Below are positions 63,889 through 64,000 of a DNA stretch of 64,000 bases, in pieces. The DNA is taken from contig JAKZAP010000016.1 in assembly GCA_023053575.1 (NCBI GenBank), forward strand, positions 11,302,030 through 11,366,029, read 5' to 3'. Source of the DNA: Branchinecta lynchi. Taxonomy: Eukaryota > Arthropoda > Branchiopoda > Anostraca > Branchinectidae. The stretch's first letter is position 1. Every line of letters begins with the position of its first letter. The notes under the pieces are model-generated. The model saw nothing but the letters and a program-made list of their open reading frames with translations, was not told where the DNA came from and made no database searches. The translations under genes and the position numbers were made by a program.

Positions 63889-64000
63889 TCTAGGTCTTAC
63901 TAATCCTTTGTAGAGTTTGGTGATTACCAGTTTACTTCTGCTGGTGATACTGTGTTTGATGATGCCTAGGGCTCTGCTAGCATTGGCTGAGATATGCTGT

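Overview
This is animal nuclear DNA. Coding sequence lies in short exons (66-261 bp) with GT-AG splice sites, separated by introns of about 1-6 kb that are packed with degraded LINEs, foldback MITEs, a hAT element and minisatellites. I see no bacterial operon, rRNA, tRNA or CRISPR array. The species cannot be fixed from the sequence. The protein is invertebrate-like in flavour, and a cnidarian or another non-bilaterian/early bilaterian animal would fit, but that is a guess.

The window holds one recognisable host gene, on the minus strand: the 3' part of a Cav2-type (P/Q/N/R class, cacophony-like) voltage-gated calcium channel alpha-1 subunit. Eighteen exons per transcript run from the II-III linker at about 60.9 kb down to the IQ-like calmodulin-binding region at about 9.4 kb. 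They join in frame with consistent phases to give 828-830 codons: linker, all of domain III (S1-S6 with a TGEGW filter), III-IV linker, all of domain IV (S1-S6 with TGESW), EF-hand, pre-IQ and IQ-like segments. Domains I and II lie beyond the right edge. The C-terminal end and stop codon were not found in the left 9.4 kb.

The most interesting feature is a pair of tandem exon duplications inside the voltage sensors. The exon for the end of IIIS2 plus IIIS3 exists in three intact, phase-matched copies (53.3, 51.1 and 48.4 kb). The exon for IVS2 exists in two intact, phase-matched copies (35.0 and 33.9 kb). They look like mutually exclusive exons and would give six voltage-sensor combinations. 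A pyrimidine-rich tract follows the donor of the third IIIS3 copy.

Layout by coordinate: 0-9.4 kb, repeats and unassigned sequence (probable distal intron or 3' region); 9.4-19.1 kb, C-terminal and EF-hand exons; 19.2-21.4 kb, two LINE fragments and a TA-flanked MITE; 20.5-24.6 kb, four copies of one foldback MITE; 21.6-32.1 kb, IVS3 to the start of IVS6; 33.9-35.0 kb, the IVS2 exon pair; 38.8-40.5 kb, a triple nest of transposons; 40.6-45.6 kb, IIIS4 to IVS1; 46.3-46.9 kb, an inverted MITE pair; 48.4-53.4 kb, the IIIS3 exon cluster; 55.2-60.9 kb, the II-III linker and IIIS1-S2, with a sense-opposed LINE and a hAT element in the introns; 61-64 kb, MITEs and LINE pseudogenes.
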